A stretch of DNA of 64,000 nt from the NCBI RefSeq assembly GCF_009730915.1, contig NC_052477.1, positions 248,001 through 312,000 on the forward strand, given 5' to 3'. The notes under the pieces were generated by a model. The model saw only the letters and a list, made by a program, of their open reading frames with translations. It was not told the DNA's origin and ran no database searches. A program made the position numbers and the translations under genes. Below, one piece after another: positions 1 through 9,339 of the stretch; position 1 is the first letter of the stretch; the number at the start of each line of letters is the position of its first letter. The stretch is from Dioscorea cayenensis subsp. rotundata. Taxonomy: Eukaryota > Streptophyta > Magnoliopsida > Dioscoreales > Dioscoreaceae.

Positions 1-84
1 AAATCGAAAAACTCCGGCGAACGATGAAGTCCGGAGACTGAGGACCGTGGGACCCACATTTGGGTTTTAAGTAATTGAAGGGCA

Positions 85-602
85 AAAATAAATATAAAAA
101 TTTATAAGGGGTTATATGTAATTATGTAATTGGGATTTAGCTAATTCTCAAAGACTATAGTACATTAAAAAATTTCAATTTATGAATGGAATTTTTACAT
201 CTATAACCTTGTAAAAAATATAAATTAAAAACTTATATGTCCTAATAGGATATTGATAATATATAAATTTTCATTTGGGATCTTTAAAGGCTATAATAAA
301 ACGAAATTTTTTTTATTCATTAATATTATTTCTATAAATATAACCCAAGAAAATTATAAATTTGATGTGATTTTTAAACAATCTGCAAAAACTCCAATTG
401 TTTTATCACAATATATTCTTTATGGGGGTTATTCACAACTTTATATTTAAGATTTGTCTCAAAGACTATAAAAAACATTTAGATGGACAATATATATATA
501 TATATATATATATGACTTTGTAATGCAAAATAAGAAGTTAGTTTTCATTGATTTTTGTATGACTTCTTTTGCAATATAACCTGAAAAAAAATCATAAATT
601 TT
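85..602. repeat. Degenerate copies of the AT-rich satellite
   Basis: Phrases such as 'tataaggggttatatgtaat', 'aaagactatagta' and 'ataaccttgtaaaaaatat' recur here with heavy divergence. They are the same landmarks, in the same order, as in the regular array further right. An (AT)n run lies at about 488-512. The first 84 bases are unclassified GC-richer DNA. Confidence 0.6.
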
Positions 603-1264
603 ATGGAAAAAATCCTTGAGAATGACTTGGCAGATGACGACACTTTCCTTGAAGAAGGTAATCTCAATCAACTAGAACATGATCCTCACTCAACTATTGA
701 CATGGAAGATGTGCAAATGATTGATACTATTCCAACTCCTATGTCAGATACTCCTGCAGTTGAAATTGAACCTGAAGAAACTAGTTCCTTGGGAAATAAT
801 CCAACTCATCTTCCCACTGCTCCAAAACAAATTAGAAAAGTGATAGACCCAAAAAGCCTACGGGCGTTGGAATGAAGGAGGGTTTGTTCCCCTTCCTCCT
901 CGATCCTCTAAGAAGAAAATACCTGAAGATCCAGAGAAGGCTAGCGATGAGACCAGCGATCGTGCTTTTAATGAAGCGGAAAATTAAACGTGCTCTTAAT
1001 TTCTTGGCGCTAAAGTCTCGAAATCATTTGGAGATCCCGACTCAATCTTGCAGTGAGTATTGCTTCTTTATGTTGATGCAGGGCGTGAGGCATGGGAGCA
1101 CGGTGTCTTCGCCTTCCCGGTTTTCTCTTACGTTTTTATCTTGCTCTTGGTTCTTCCTCACTTTGCGTGAGAGGGGTTTATCTTACGTTCACTCGTTTAC
1201 TTTTCTATTGATAAAGTTGTGGTTTATCCAGCGTTTATTTCATCCTTTAAAGTTTATCATTTAA
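603..1264 (+). CDS. Unrecognised coding-like stretch inside the satellite region
   Basis: Two overlapping open frames (603-875 and 872-1264) with much more balanced base composition than the AT-rich repeats on both sides. The first 90 residues are acidic, rich in Asp, Glu, Pro and Thr, and end in 'IRKVIDPKSLRALE'. A third frame continues from about 860 with 'GGFVPLPPRSSKKK' followed by an acidic Glu/Asp stretch. This suggests one coding sequence broken by frame changes, or exons with unseen introns. I recognise no domain. The island-like context fits a fragment of a host gene or of a mobile-element protein carried into the repeat. No signal peptide or membrane segment is obvious. Very uncertain. 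Confidence 0.2.
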
Positions 1265-1929
1265 TGTGATTTTTGAATAATTTATATAATATATATATAT
1301 AGACAATTAAATTAGAAATACTAGAAATGCTTCTTTGGTGTTTCACTAAATTTTTGAAAAAAAAAGCAGATATATAAAAATTAACAGTAATCGACTTAAA
1401 TTTTAATTTTTATTTGGGATTGCAACCATGCTCAAAGGCTATACTTTGATTTATGTTTAGTTTTTTTTCAAAATAACCTACAAATATCATAGTTTTGAAA
1501 AATGTCCTTCTAATATACATGCTGGATTTACGATTTTTGAATAATTTTTAAAAGCTATCGTCAAAGAAAAAAAGCCAATTTTAACTATGTTGTTTTTTTT
1601 TCCCAATAAACTCACTTGAAATTTATTAATCACAAACTTATCATTCAATTTTTTTTAACAAAATAATGGTTTACTCACTCTTATTAGAAAAAAAAATCAT
1701 CATTAAGAGAATACCGATAATTTTAAATAGATATATATACACAAGTTTTTCTTTTTAAAGAATGATCTTCTTCAATGGAGATGAAAAAGAAAAAAAATTA
1801 ATAAGGAAAAAATGGAAAACGCCCTACAAAATTAAAAATAGTAAAATATATATATTTTTTTTTTGGTGTATTATTAAATATATATATGTTCACTGGGACG
1901 AGACCTCTATATTCCTTGTTTTCTTTATG
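1265..1929. other. AT-rich DNA with faint satellite traces
   Basis: No gene is visible. Weak matches to the satellite landmarks ('ctcaaaggctata' near 1433) suggest very old monomers. Long A and T runs and short (AT)n tracts fill the rest. Confidence 0.5.
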
Positions 1930-4900
1930 AGTAATTGACTCGAATTAAATTAAAAATTTTATAAGGGGCTGTATGTAATTTTATAATTCTGATATGCATA
2001 ATTCTTAAAGCACTATAGTTAGGAAAAAAAATCCAACTTTAGAATGACCACTTTTTACATATAATATTACGAAAGGTATAAATTACAAATTTTACTTTAG
2101 AAAATAAAAATAAAAATTTTAGAGGGGGTTATGCGTAATTTTGAAGTTGAGAATTGGTTCAATTTCAAAGGCTATAGTATGGAAAAAATCTAACTTTTTG
2201 AGGGGGGTATTTTTCATATTAACCCTTTAAACAATATAAATTATATAAATCTTTTTCTTTCAAAGAAGAAAAATAAAAAAAATTTGTAGGGTGTCAAGTG
2301 CAATTTTGTTATTGAGATTTGAGTAATTTTTAAAGGTTATAGTAAGGGAAAAAAACTCGAATTTTAGGTGGACATATTTCATATATAACTCTGTAAAGAG
2401 TCTAAATTATAAAAAAAATTCTTTTGGAGAATAAAAATAAAACTTTTATAGGGTGCCAAGTGCAATTTTGTATTGAGATTTAAGAAATTTTTAAAGGCTA
2501 TAATATAGAAAAAAAAACTCACATGTTTTTTGGGTGGATATATTTCATATATAACCTTGCAAAGAGTCAAAATTATAAAAAAAAATTCTTTTGGAGAAAA
2601 AAAATAAAAATTTAATAGGGTGTCAAGTGCAATTTTGTATTGAGATTTGACAAATTTCAAAGGCCATAGTAAATAAAAAACTCCAACTATGTGGGTGGAC
2701 ATATTTCATATACAACATTGCAAAAAGTCTAAATTCAAAAAAAAATATTTTTGGAGAATAAAAATAAAAATTTTATAGGGGGTTATGTGCATTTGTACAG
2801 TTGTAATTTGGGCAATTTCCAAAAGGCTATATAGTAAGGGAAAAACTCCAACTTTTTGAATGAGTATTTTTCATATTAACTCTTTAAATAGTATAAATTA
2901 TAAAAATCTTTTTTTATGGAGAATAAAAATATAAATTTTATAGGGTGTCAAGTGCAATTTTGTTATTGGGATTTGAGAAATTTTCAAAGGCTATAGTAAG
3001 GAAAAAACTCCAACTTTTTGGATAGACATATTTCATATATAACCTTGCAAAAAGTCAAAATTATAAAAATCTTTTCTATTGGAGAATAAAAATAAAAATT
3101 TTATAGGGTGTCAAGTGCAATTTTATATTGAGATTTGACAAATGTTCAAAGGCCATAGTAAATAAAAAACTCCAACTATGTGGGTGGACATATTTCATAT
3201 ACAACATTGCAAAAAGTCTAAATTCCAAAAAAAATATTTTTTGGAGAATAAAAATAAAAATTTTATAGGGGGTTATGTGCATTTGTACAGTTGTAATTTG
3301 GGCAATTTCCAAAGGTTATAGTAAGGGAAAAACTCCAACTTTTTAAATGGGTATTTTTCATATTAACTCTTTAAATGGTATAAATTATAAAAATCTTTTT
3401 TTTATGGAGAATAAAAATATAAATTTTATAGGGTGTCAAGTGCAATTTTGTTATTGGGATTTGAGAAATTTTCAAAGGCTATAGTAAGGAAAAAACTCCA
3501 ACTTTTTGGATAGACATATTTCATATATAACCTTGCAAAAAGTCTAAATTATAAAAAAAATTTCAATTGGAGAATAAAAATAAAAATTTCATAGGGTGTC
3601 AAGTGCAATTTTGTTATTGAGATTTGAGGAATTTTCAAAACTATAGTAAGGAAAAAAAAACTCTAATTTTTTGAGTGGAAATATTTCATATATAACCTCG
3701 ACAAAAAGTCTAAATTACAATAATCTTTATTTTTAAAGAATAAAAATGAAAATTTTATAGGGTATCAAGTGCAATTTTGTATTGAGATTTGACTATAGGA
3801 GGTCAAGTGCAATTTTGTTATTGGGATTTGAGAAATTTTCAAAGGTTATAATAAGGAAAAAAAACTCTAACTTTTTAGATGGACATATTTCATATATAAC
3901 CTTGCAAAAAGTCTAAATTATATAAAAAAAAAATTTTAGGGTGTCAAGTGCAATTTTATTATTGAGATTTAAGAAATTTTCAAAGGCTATAGTAAGGAAA
4001 AAACTCCAATTTTTTGTAGTGGATATATTTCATATATAACCTTACAAAAAGTCTAAATTCAAAAAATATTTATTGTTAGTTAATAAAAATGAAAATTTTT
4101 ATAGAGTGTCAGAAGTGTAATTTCGTTATTGAGATTTGTGAAATTTTTCAAAGGTTATAGTAAGGACTCCAACTTTTTGTGGACATATTTCATATTAACT
4201 CTTTAAATAGTATAAATTATAAAAATCTTTTTTCTTGTGGAGAATTAAAATAAAAATTTTATGGGATGTCAAGTGTAATTTTGTTATTGTGATTTGAGAA
4301 ATTTTCAAAGGCTATAGTAAAGAAAAAACTCAAACTTTTTTTTGATATATTTCATATATAACCTTGCAAAAATTATGAATTACAAAAACTTTTTAGAATA
4401 TTATATATAGGAATTATGTGTAATTTTTAAAAGGTTATCATAAGGCAGGCAACTCTTAACTTTGTGAAAGGAGTATTTTCATATTAACTCTTTAAAAACA
4501 GTATAAATTTTAAAAATATATTTTTCAATAATAATAAAAATTTCATAGGGTGTAAAGTTTAATTTTGTAATTGATGATTTATACCAATTTTTAAAAGGCT
4601 ATAATAAGGCAAAGAGTTTTCAATGTTTTTAAATGGATGTTTTTACATATAAATTTGTAAAATGTATAAATTACAAAAATCTCTATTTCAGAGAATAAAA
4701 ATAAAAAGTTATATAAAAGGGTTAAAGTGTGATTTTGTGTAATTAGATTAAGAAAAATTTGTAAATATTATAGTAGGGAAAAAACTCTAATTTTAGAATG
4801 AATACTTTTTATATATAACCCTAAAAAAAAATATAAACTACAAAAGAAGTTTTATGTTGGAGAATAAAAATTTTATAGGGGTTATGTGTAATTTTGTAAT

Positions 4901-5110
4901 TGGGACATTCACAATTTTTAAAGGTTATAATAAGTAAAAATTTTTGTTTTTAGTTGATATTTCACAAATATAACCCTTATATAAAATATAAATTGCACAA
5001 ATTAGATATAAAAATTTTTATAGGGGTTAAATGTAATTTTTAGTAATTGAGATTTTTGAAAAACTCAAGAGCTATAGTAAAGCAAAAATCCCAACTTTTT
5101 GAATGAGCAC
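1930..5110. repeat. AT-rich tandem satellite, monomer about 163 bp
   Basis: Each monomer carries in order 'atagggtgtcaagtgcaatt', 'attgagatttgagaaatttt', 'caaaggctatagtaagg', 'aaaactccaactttttg', 'catatttcatatataacctt' and 'gcaaaaagtctaaattat'. The 'tagggtg/tagggggtt' landmark falls near 2449, 2616, 2775, 2940, 3103, 3265, 3429, 3592 and 3756, a spacing of about 159-167 bp. Copies between 2440 and 4360 are well conserved. Those at the edges are degraded, the usual pattern for an array that evolves by unequal exchange. Two monomer flavours are evident: one with 'gtgtcaagtgcaattttg' and one with 'ggggttatgtgcatttgtac'. Open frames inside the array are by-products of the repeat. Confidence 0.9.
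2616..3592. repeat. Higher-order repeat: two copies of a 3-monomer block
   Basis: The three successive monomers starting near 2616, 2775 and 2940 recur in the same order at 3103, 3265 and 3429, an offset of about 487-490 bp. The copies share flavour-specific changes, for example 'ggccatagtaaataaaaaac' and 'gttatgtgcatttgtacagt'. Corresponding monomers across blocks match far better than neighbours within a block, which is the definition of a higher-order repeat. Confidence 0.8.
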
Positions 5111-5610
5111 TTTTTCATATGTAAACTTATAAAAATATAAATTACAAAGTGCTACTACTCTTAGTTAATTTTTCCATAACTGCTGGGGACCGGAGTAAAA
5201 CTTATATTTCTGCATGGTTTCGGCTAGTATACTCTATCTCGAGTTTATACTTTTATAAAAGTTTTGAATATCATTAAATTTAATTTTTGAAAAGAGTTTT
5301 CAAAGATCACTAAGACAATATTTTATTCTTCAAATATACATAAGATTAATAATAACACAAGATAATTGGCAGCTTCTTCACTTCTTCTCATTCAAAAGAT
5401 CAATAAAGTTTATCCAATTCCATCAACATAAATGTAAACATGAAGACAAGATGATGATCAAATTTATTCAAAGATGATGATCAGAAGATTATTTATTTCA
5501 TTATTGAGAGCATGCAATTAAACTTCATAGTTAACTATTATTATGGCGAGCATTAAGGTGTGGTGATGGTGATGATGATGGTGATGGTGGTGGAGATGAA
5601 GATGAGAGAT
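5111..5610. other. Intergenic, no gene seen
   Basis: AT-rich DNA beyond the satellite edge. The right end is a GAT/GGT trinucleotide run (about 5555-5610). On the minus strand this reads as a histidine-rich stretch downstream of the EC1-like remnant. Confidence 0.5.
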
Positions 5611-5619
5611 GAGGGCATG

Positions 5620-5973
5620 AGGTGAAGTTGAATTAGCATCACAAAAAGCCACAGAGTGCATCACCAACTAATCAAGGTGTAAATCCTAAAGCAGTAAAGC
5701 ATGGCTGCGCTGCCCAACAGTGGTGTTCAATGACTCTGATAGCTTTGCAACAACTGGGTCCAAGATAAGTCTCACCATTGAGAAAAAGAGGGGATGACTT
5801 CACCAGTGCAAGACTTCAATGCTAATAAATTCCCAACACTTTGCCATTCCTTCTGACCCAACTCTTTCTGCAAGGCTTTCATTATGGACATACAAGCATA
5901 TGCTTCACTCAATGAAAGAATCTCAATACCATCACTGCCACAATGCAGAGGAAAAGCTTCTTCATTTCAGCCA
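5620..5973 (-). pseudogene. Egg-cell-secreted protein (EC1/prolamin-like) remnant
   Basis: On the minus strand the stretch from about 5850 to 5678 encodes the EC1-family core: 'LLALKSCTGEVI', then 'LFLNGETYLGPSCCKAIRV', then 'IEHHCWAAQPCFTALGFTP'. The cysteine spacing and the FLNGE.YLGP.CC.AIR motif are those of the plant prolamin-like (DUF1278, ECA1/EC1) domain. EC1 proteins are small, intron-less and secreted by the egg cell to activate sperm at fertilisation. A signal-peptide-like start (MAEMKKLFLCIVAVMVL, from about 5973) precedes it in another frame. Breaks: a frame change between signal and domain, one extra base in the run at about 5783-5793, a TGA at 5672-5674, and one extra base in the A-run at 5643-5647. 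Beyond these the tail reads 'FCDA' plus a His-rich end. Some breaks may be sequence errors, but the TGA argues for real decay. Confidence 0.75.
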
Positions 5974-6579
5974 TGGACTTTTTGTTATGCGGTGATTATA
6001 ATAATTCAATTTACATCTCATGCTGTTATTATATATATGCCTGAATAAATGAGACAATATTGCATTAATCATTTTAATCAGCAAAACATCATGTATGCCA
6101 TGCATTGATCAGGGGAAAGGTGAAAGAGGTTCATGTTAATGTGTTACAAATGGATATCTCTTCAGTTTCAAAAGAAGATGAAGAATGACAGATCAAGAAA
6201 GAAGAAGAAGAAGAAGAAGGAGAAGATATAGAGTTTGTGTACGTATGTGCATAGATAATATATATACCTTGGTGACCAGGCCATGTGCAGGTCATGGAAA
6301 GGTTGCTTGAATGGAAGAGACATGATGATTACAGACTTTGTACTCTTTCTTCCAGGGAAGATTATATGTTTAATGTGGATTCATTATGTCAAAGTGTATG
6401 TACTTGAGAAAAAGCTCTGGTCAAATGGAGATCTCTACCAAATCGAGACCTTTCCATATTGTTATAAATTTACTACTGCAGCATACTGAGACTTATATAT
6501 ATATATATATGAATAGCAGAGGAATATATATTGTTGGTTGATTCCAAAGGTAGTAACTTCATTACGTAATACGTAACTG
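5974..6579. other. Intergenic, upstream of the EC1-like remnant
   Basis: No convincing gene. Holds a purine-rich (GAA/GAAGAA)n microsatellite at about 6196-6230 and short (AT)n tracts near 6495-6510. If the EC1-like gene were ever expressed, its promoter would lie here. Confidence 0.5.
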
Positions 6580-7579
6580 NNNNNNNNNNNNNNNNNNNNN
6601 NNNNNNNNNNNNNNNNNNNNNNNNNNNNNNNNNNNNNNNNNNNNNNNNNNNNNNNNNNNNNNNNNNNNNNNNNNNNNNNNNNNNNNNNNNNNNNNNNNNN
6701 NNNNNNNNNNNNNNNNNNNNNNNNNNNNNNNNNNNNNNNNNNNNNNNNNNNNNNNNNNNNNNNNNNNNNNNNNNNNNNNNNNNNNNNNNNNNNNNNNNNN
6801 NNNNNNNNNNNNNNNNNNNNNNNNNNNNNNNNNNNNNNNNNNNNNNNNNNNNNNNNNNNNNNNNNNNNNNNNNNNNNNNNNNNNNNNNNNNNNNNNNNNN
6901 NNNNNNNNNNNNNNNNNNNNNNNNNNNNNNNNNNNNNNNNNNNNNNNNNNNNNNNNNNNNNNNNNNNNNNNNNNNNNNNNNNNNNNNNNNNNNNNNNNNN
7001 NNNNNNNNNNNNNNNNNNNNNNNNNNNNNNNNNNNNNNNNNNNNNNNNNNNNNNNNNNNNNNNNNNNNNNNNNNNNNNNNNNNNNNNNNNNNNNNNNNNN
7101 NNNNNNNNNNNNNNNNNNNNNNNNNNNNNNNNNNNNNNNNNNNNNNNNNNNNNNNNNNNNNNNNNNNNNNNNNNNNNNNNNNNNNNNNNNNNNNNNNNNN
7201 NNNNNNNNNNNNNNNNNNNNNNNNNNNNNNNNNNNNNNNNNNNNNNNNNNNNNNNNNNNNNNNNNNNNNNNNNNNNNNNNNNNNNNNNNNNNNNNNNNNN
7301 NNNNNNNNNNNNNNNNNNNNNNNNNNNNNNNNNNNNNNNNNNNNNNNNNNNNNNNNNNNNNNNNNNNNNNNNNNNNNNNNNNNNNNNNNNNNNNNNNNNN
7401 NNNNNNNNNNNNNNNNNNNNNNNNNNNNNNNNNNNNNNNNNNNNNNNNNNNNNNNNNNNNNNNNNNNNNNNNNNNNNNNNNNNNNNNNNNNNNNNNNNNN
7501 NNNNNNNNNNNNNNNNNNNNNNNNNNNNNNNNNNNNNNNNNNNNNNNNNNNNNNNNNNNNNNNNNNNNNNNNNNNNNNN
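6580..7579. other. Assembly gap (1000 N)
   Basis: Exactly 1000 unknown bases, so most likely a placeholder of unknown true length. It hides the left end of the copia element to the right, including the start of its 5' LTR and its left target-site duplicate. Confidence 0.98.
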
Positions 7580-8125
7580 GAAGATGTTGTGTACTGCTAT
7601 GCTGCATTGCAGTAGATGCAAGAGAAGCTTTTGTTCTGTCTGTCTGTTTTCACAAGAGGGTAGTTTGGTCTTTTCCAGTGTTCAAATGGTTGGTAAATTC
7701 GTTGAGTATTTGGTAGGAAAGATTGAAAGGTTGAGATGTGTTTGATCAAGATTTTGTGTTAAGTTCTAGGCAGCCAGAGAGATCCAGATTTTGAGCGGAA
7801 TGGATGGTGGAGATTGAGTAATCTGCTGATTTTGTTTTTAGTTCAAGGCAAGATAAGATTAAGCGGTTGTGGTGCACCAAATGTTGATGCGTTAGAGCAT
7901 GACTCAGACTTTCAAATTTGTTTAAATGTTTTTGGTTCTTGGTTATCGCTTTAAGATAAGAAATTTTTTTCTTTTATCGAAATGTTTTTTTCCGTCTTTA
8001 GAGAATTAATGAGAACTCTCTTGTAGTTTGCTTGAATTTTCCTGTCTTATATGTGAGGAATTGAAGAAAGTTTTCTATAACAAAGTTGTTCCTGATGGTG
8101 TCTAGTTTCCATATAGTGATCAACA
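7580..8125 (+). repeat. 5' LTR of copia A, start missing
   Basis: Matches the 3' LTR from about 12512 onward and ends in the same '...ttccatatagtgatcaaca'. Roughly the first 65-70 bases are lost in the gap. LTRs hold the promoter and polyadenylation signals of the element. Confidence 0.95.
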
Positions 8126-8126
8126 G

Positions 8127-8138
8127 TGGTATCAGAGC
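8127..8138 (+). other. Primer-binding site of copia A
   Basis: 'tggtatcagagc', complementary to the 3' end of plant initiator methionine tRNA, one base after the LTR. This is the standard first-strand priming site of plant copia elements. Confidence 0.95.
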
Positions 8139-8341
8139 TGTATGGTGAGGTATGTGTTTTTTTGTTTGAAAGGGTTGATTGTGCATGTGTTTCTGGTTTG
8201 ATATTGTGCAGAGTTGTGGGATTTTTTGGTGGTCCGTTAATGTATTGACAGTGAAGAAAGTTTGTAATGGTTTCATGGAGAGGTAGTGGTGTTCACTTGG
8301 TGTGACGGTGTGAATTGTGTTTGTGAGTGATTTGTGAAAAC

Positions 8342-9331
8342 ATGGCTTCAAGTTCATCTTCAACAGTTGAAATTTCACACACAAGTTTACCAGTGTTTAA
8401 GGGTGAAGGATATGAACATTGGAGTCATAGGATGAAGATATTTTTCAGGTCTCAAAATCTATGGAAAATTATTGAAGAGGGTGTACGTAAAGATGCATCA
8501 GAGGACAAGAAGATGGAGAGTGAGAAGGATGATGCTAAGGCTTTGTTTCTGTTACAACAGGCTGTTAGTGAAACAATTTTCCATCAGATTGTGAGGTTTA
8601 ATACTGCTAGAGAAGCATGGGAACACATTAAGAATGAAAATCAAGGCACGTCCAAGATGGTTTCTGTGAGGCAGCAGACACTAAAACAAAAGTTTGACTT
8701 GTTACAAATGAAAGAAGAGGAAACAATTCAAGACTATATCACTAGAGTTTTGGTGATTGTTAATCAAATTAGAGGCATGGGTGTGGATTTGGCAGATGCA
8801 GATGTGGTTTCAAAGGTTATGAGGAGTTTGTCTTCAAAATTTGTGCATGCAGTTACATCAATTGAAGAAGCAAGGGAGATATCAACACTAACTCTAGATG
8901 ATTTGAGTAGTTCTCTACAAGCCCATGAAGCAAGATATAATCAATTTCTTGAAAAGCAAGTGGAGAGAGCTTTTGTTATGAGAGGAGGAACAAGTGGTGG
9001 AAGGAATTATCCTAGAGGTAGAGGAAGAAGCTGGAGAGGAAGAGGTAGAGGTTTTGATGATCAGAGGTGTGGCAATGTTGGTCAACAGAATGAAACAAGA
9101 CAACAATGTGATACTAGTGGTGGTTCATGGCAGTCAGGAAGAGGAAGTCCAAGATCTTTTGGCAGATTTGGAAGAGGTCAGAGGCAGTTTAGTGGACAAA
9201 GGTTTGGCAGAGGTGGATTACAGAATGTACAATGTTTCAAATGCAAGAAATTTGGTCATTATCAATCACATTGTTGGTCTCAAGGGAAGAATGTTGATGA
9301 GGGTTCTTCTAGTACTCAAAAATCTAAATGA
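8342..9331 (+). CDS. gag region of copia A
   Basis: Starts MASSSSSTVEISHTSLPVF and runs about 330 residues. The N-terminal half is the UBN2/Retrotran_gag type ('FKGEGYEHWSHRMKIFF'). A Gly/Arg-rich stretch (about residues 220-295) precedes a CCHC zinc knuckle, 'CFKCKKFGHYQSHC', that binds the element's RNA. It forms the particle shell. The ATG at 8342 is chosen because it opens the conserved N-terminus shortly after the leader. Confidence 0.85.
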   Translation: MASSSSSTVEISHTSLPVFKGEGYEHWSHRMKIFFRSQNLWKIIEEGVRKDASEDKKMESEKDDAKALFLLQQAVSETIFHQIVRFNTAREAWEHIKNENQGTSKMVSVRQQTLKQKFDLLQMKEEETIQDYITRVLVIVNQIRGMGVDLADADVVSKVMRSLSSKFVHAVTSIEEAREISTLTLDDLSSSLQAHEARYNQFLEKQVERAFVMRGGTSGGRNYPRGRGRSWRGRGRGFDDQRCGNVGQQNETRQQCDTSGGSWQSGRGSPRSFGRFGRGQRQFSGQRFGRGGLQNVQCFKCKKFGHYQSHCWSQGKNVDEGSSSTQKSK

Positions 9332-9339
9332 AGGTGACA

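Noticed and set aside
2379-3312. Open frames of 78-107 residues on the minus strand
   Set aside because: They lie in the AT-rich satellite and repeat with its period; translated repeat, not genes.
6462-7621. Two frames of about 380 residues on the minus strand
   Set aside because: Almost wholly made of the N gap; there is no real coding evidence.
7998-8384. 128-residue minus-strand frame
   Set aside because: Antisense to the copia LTR and leader; no domain.
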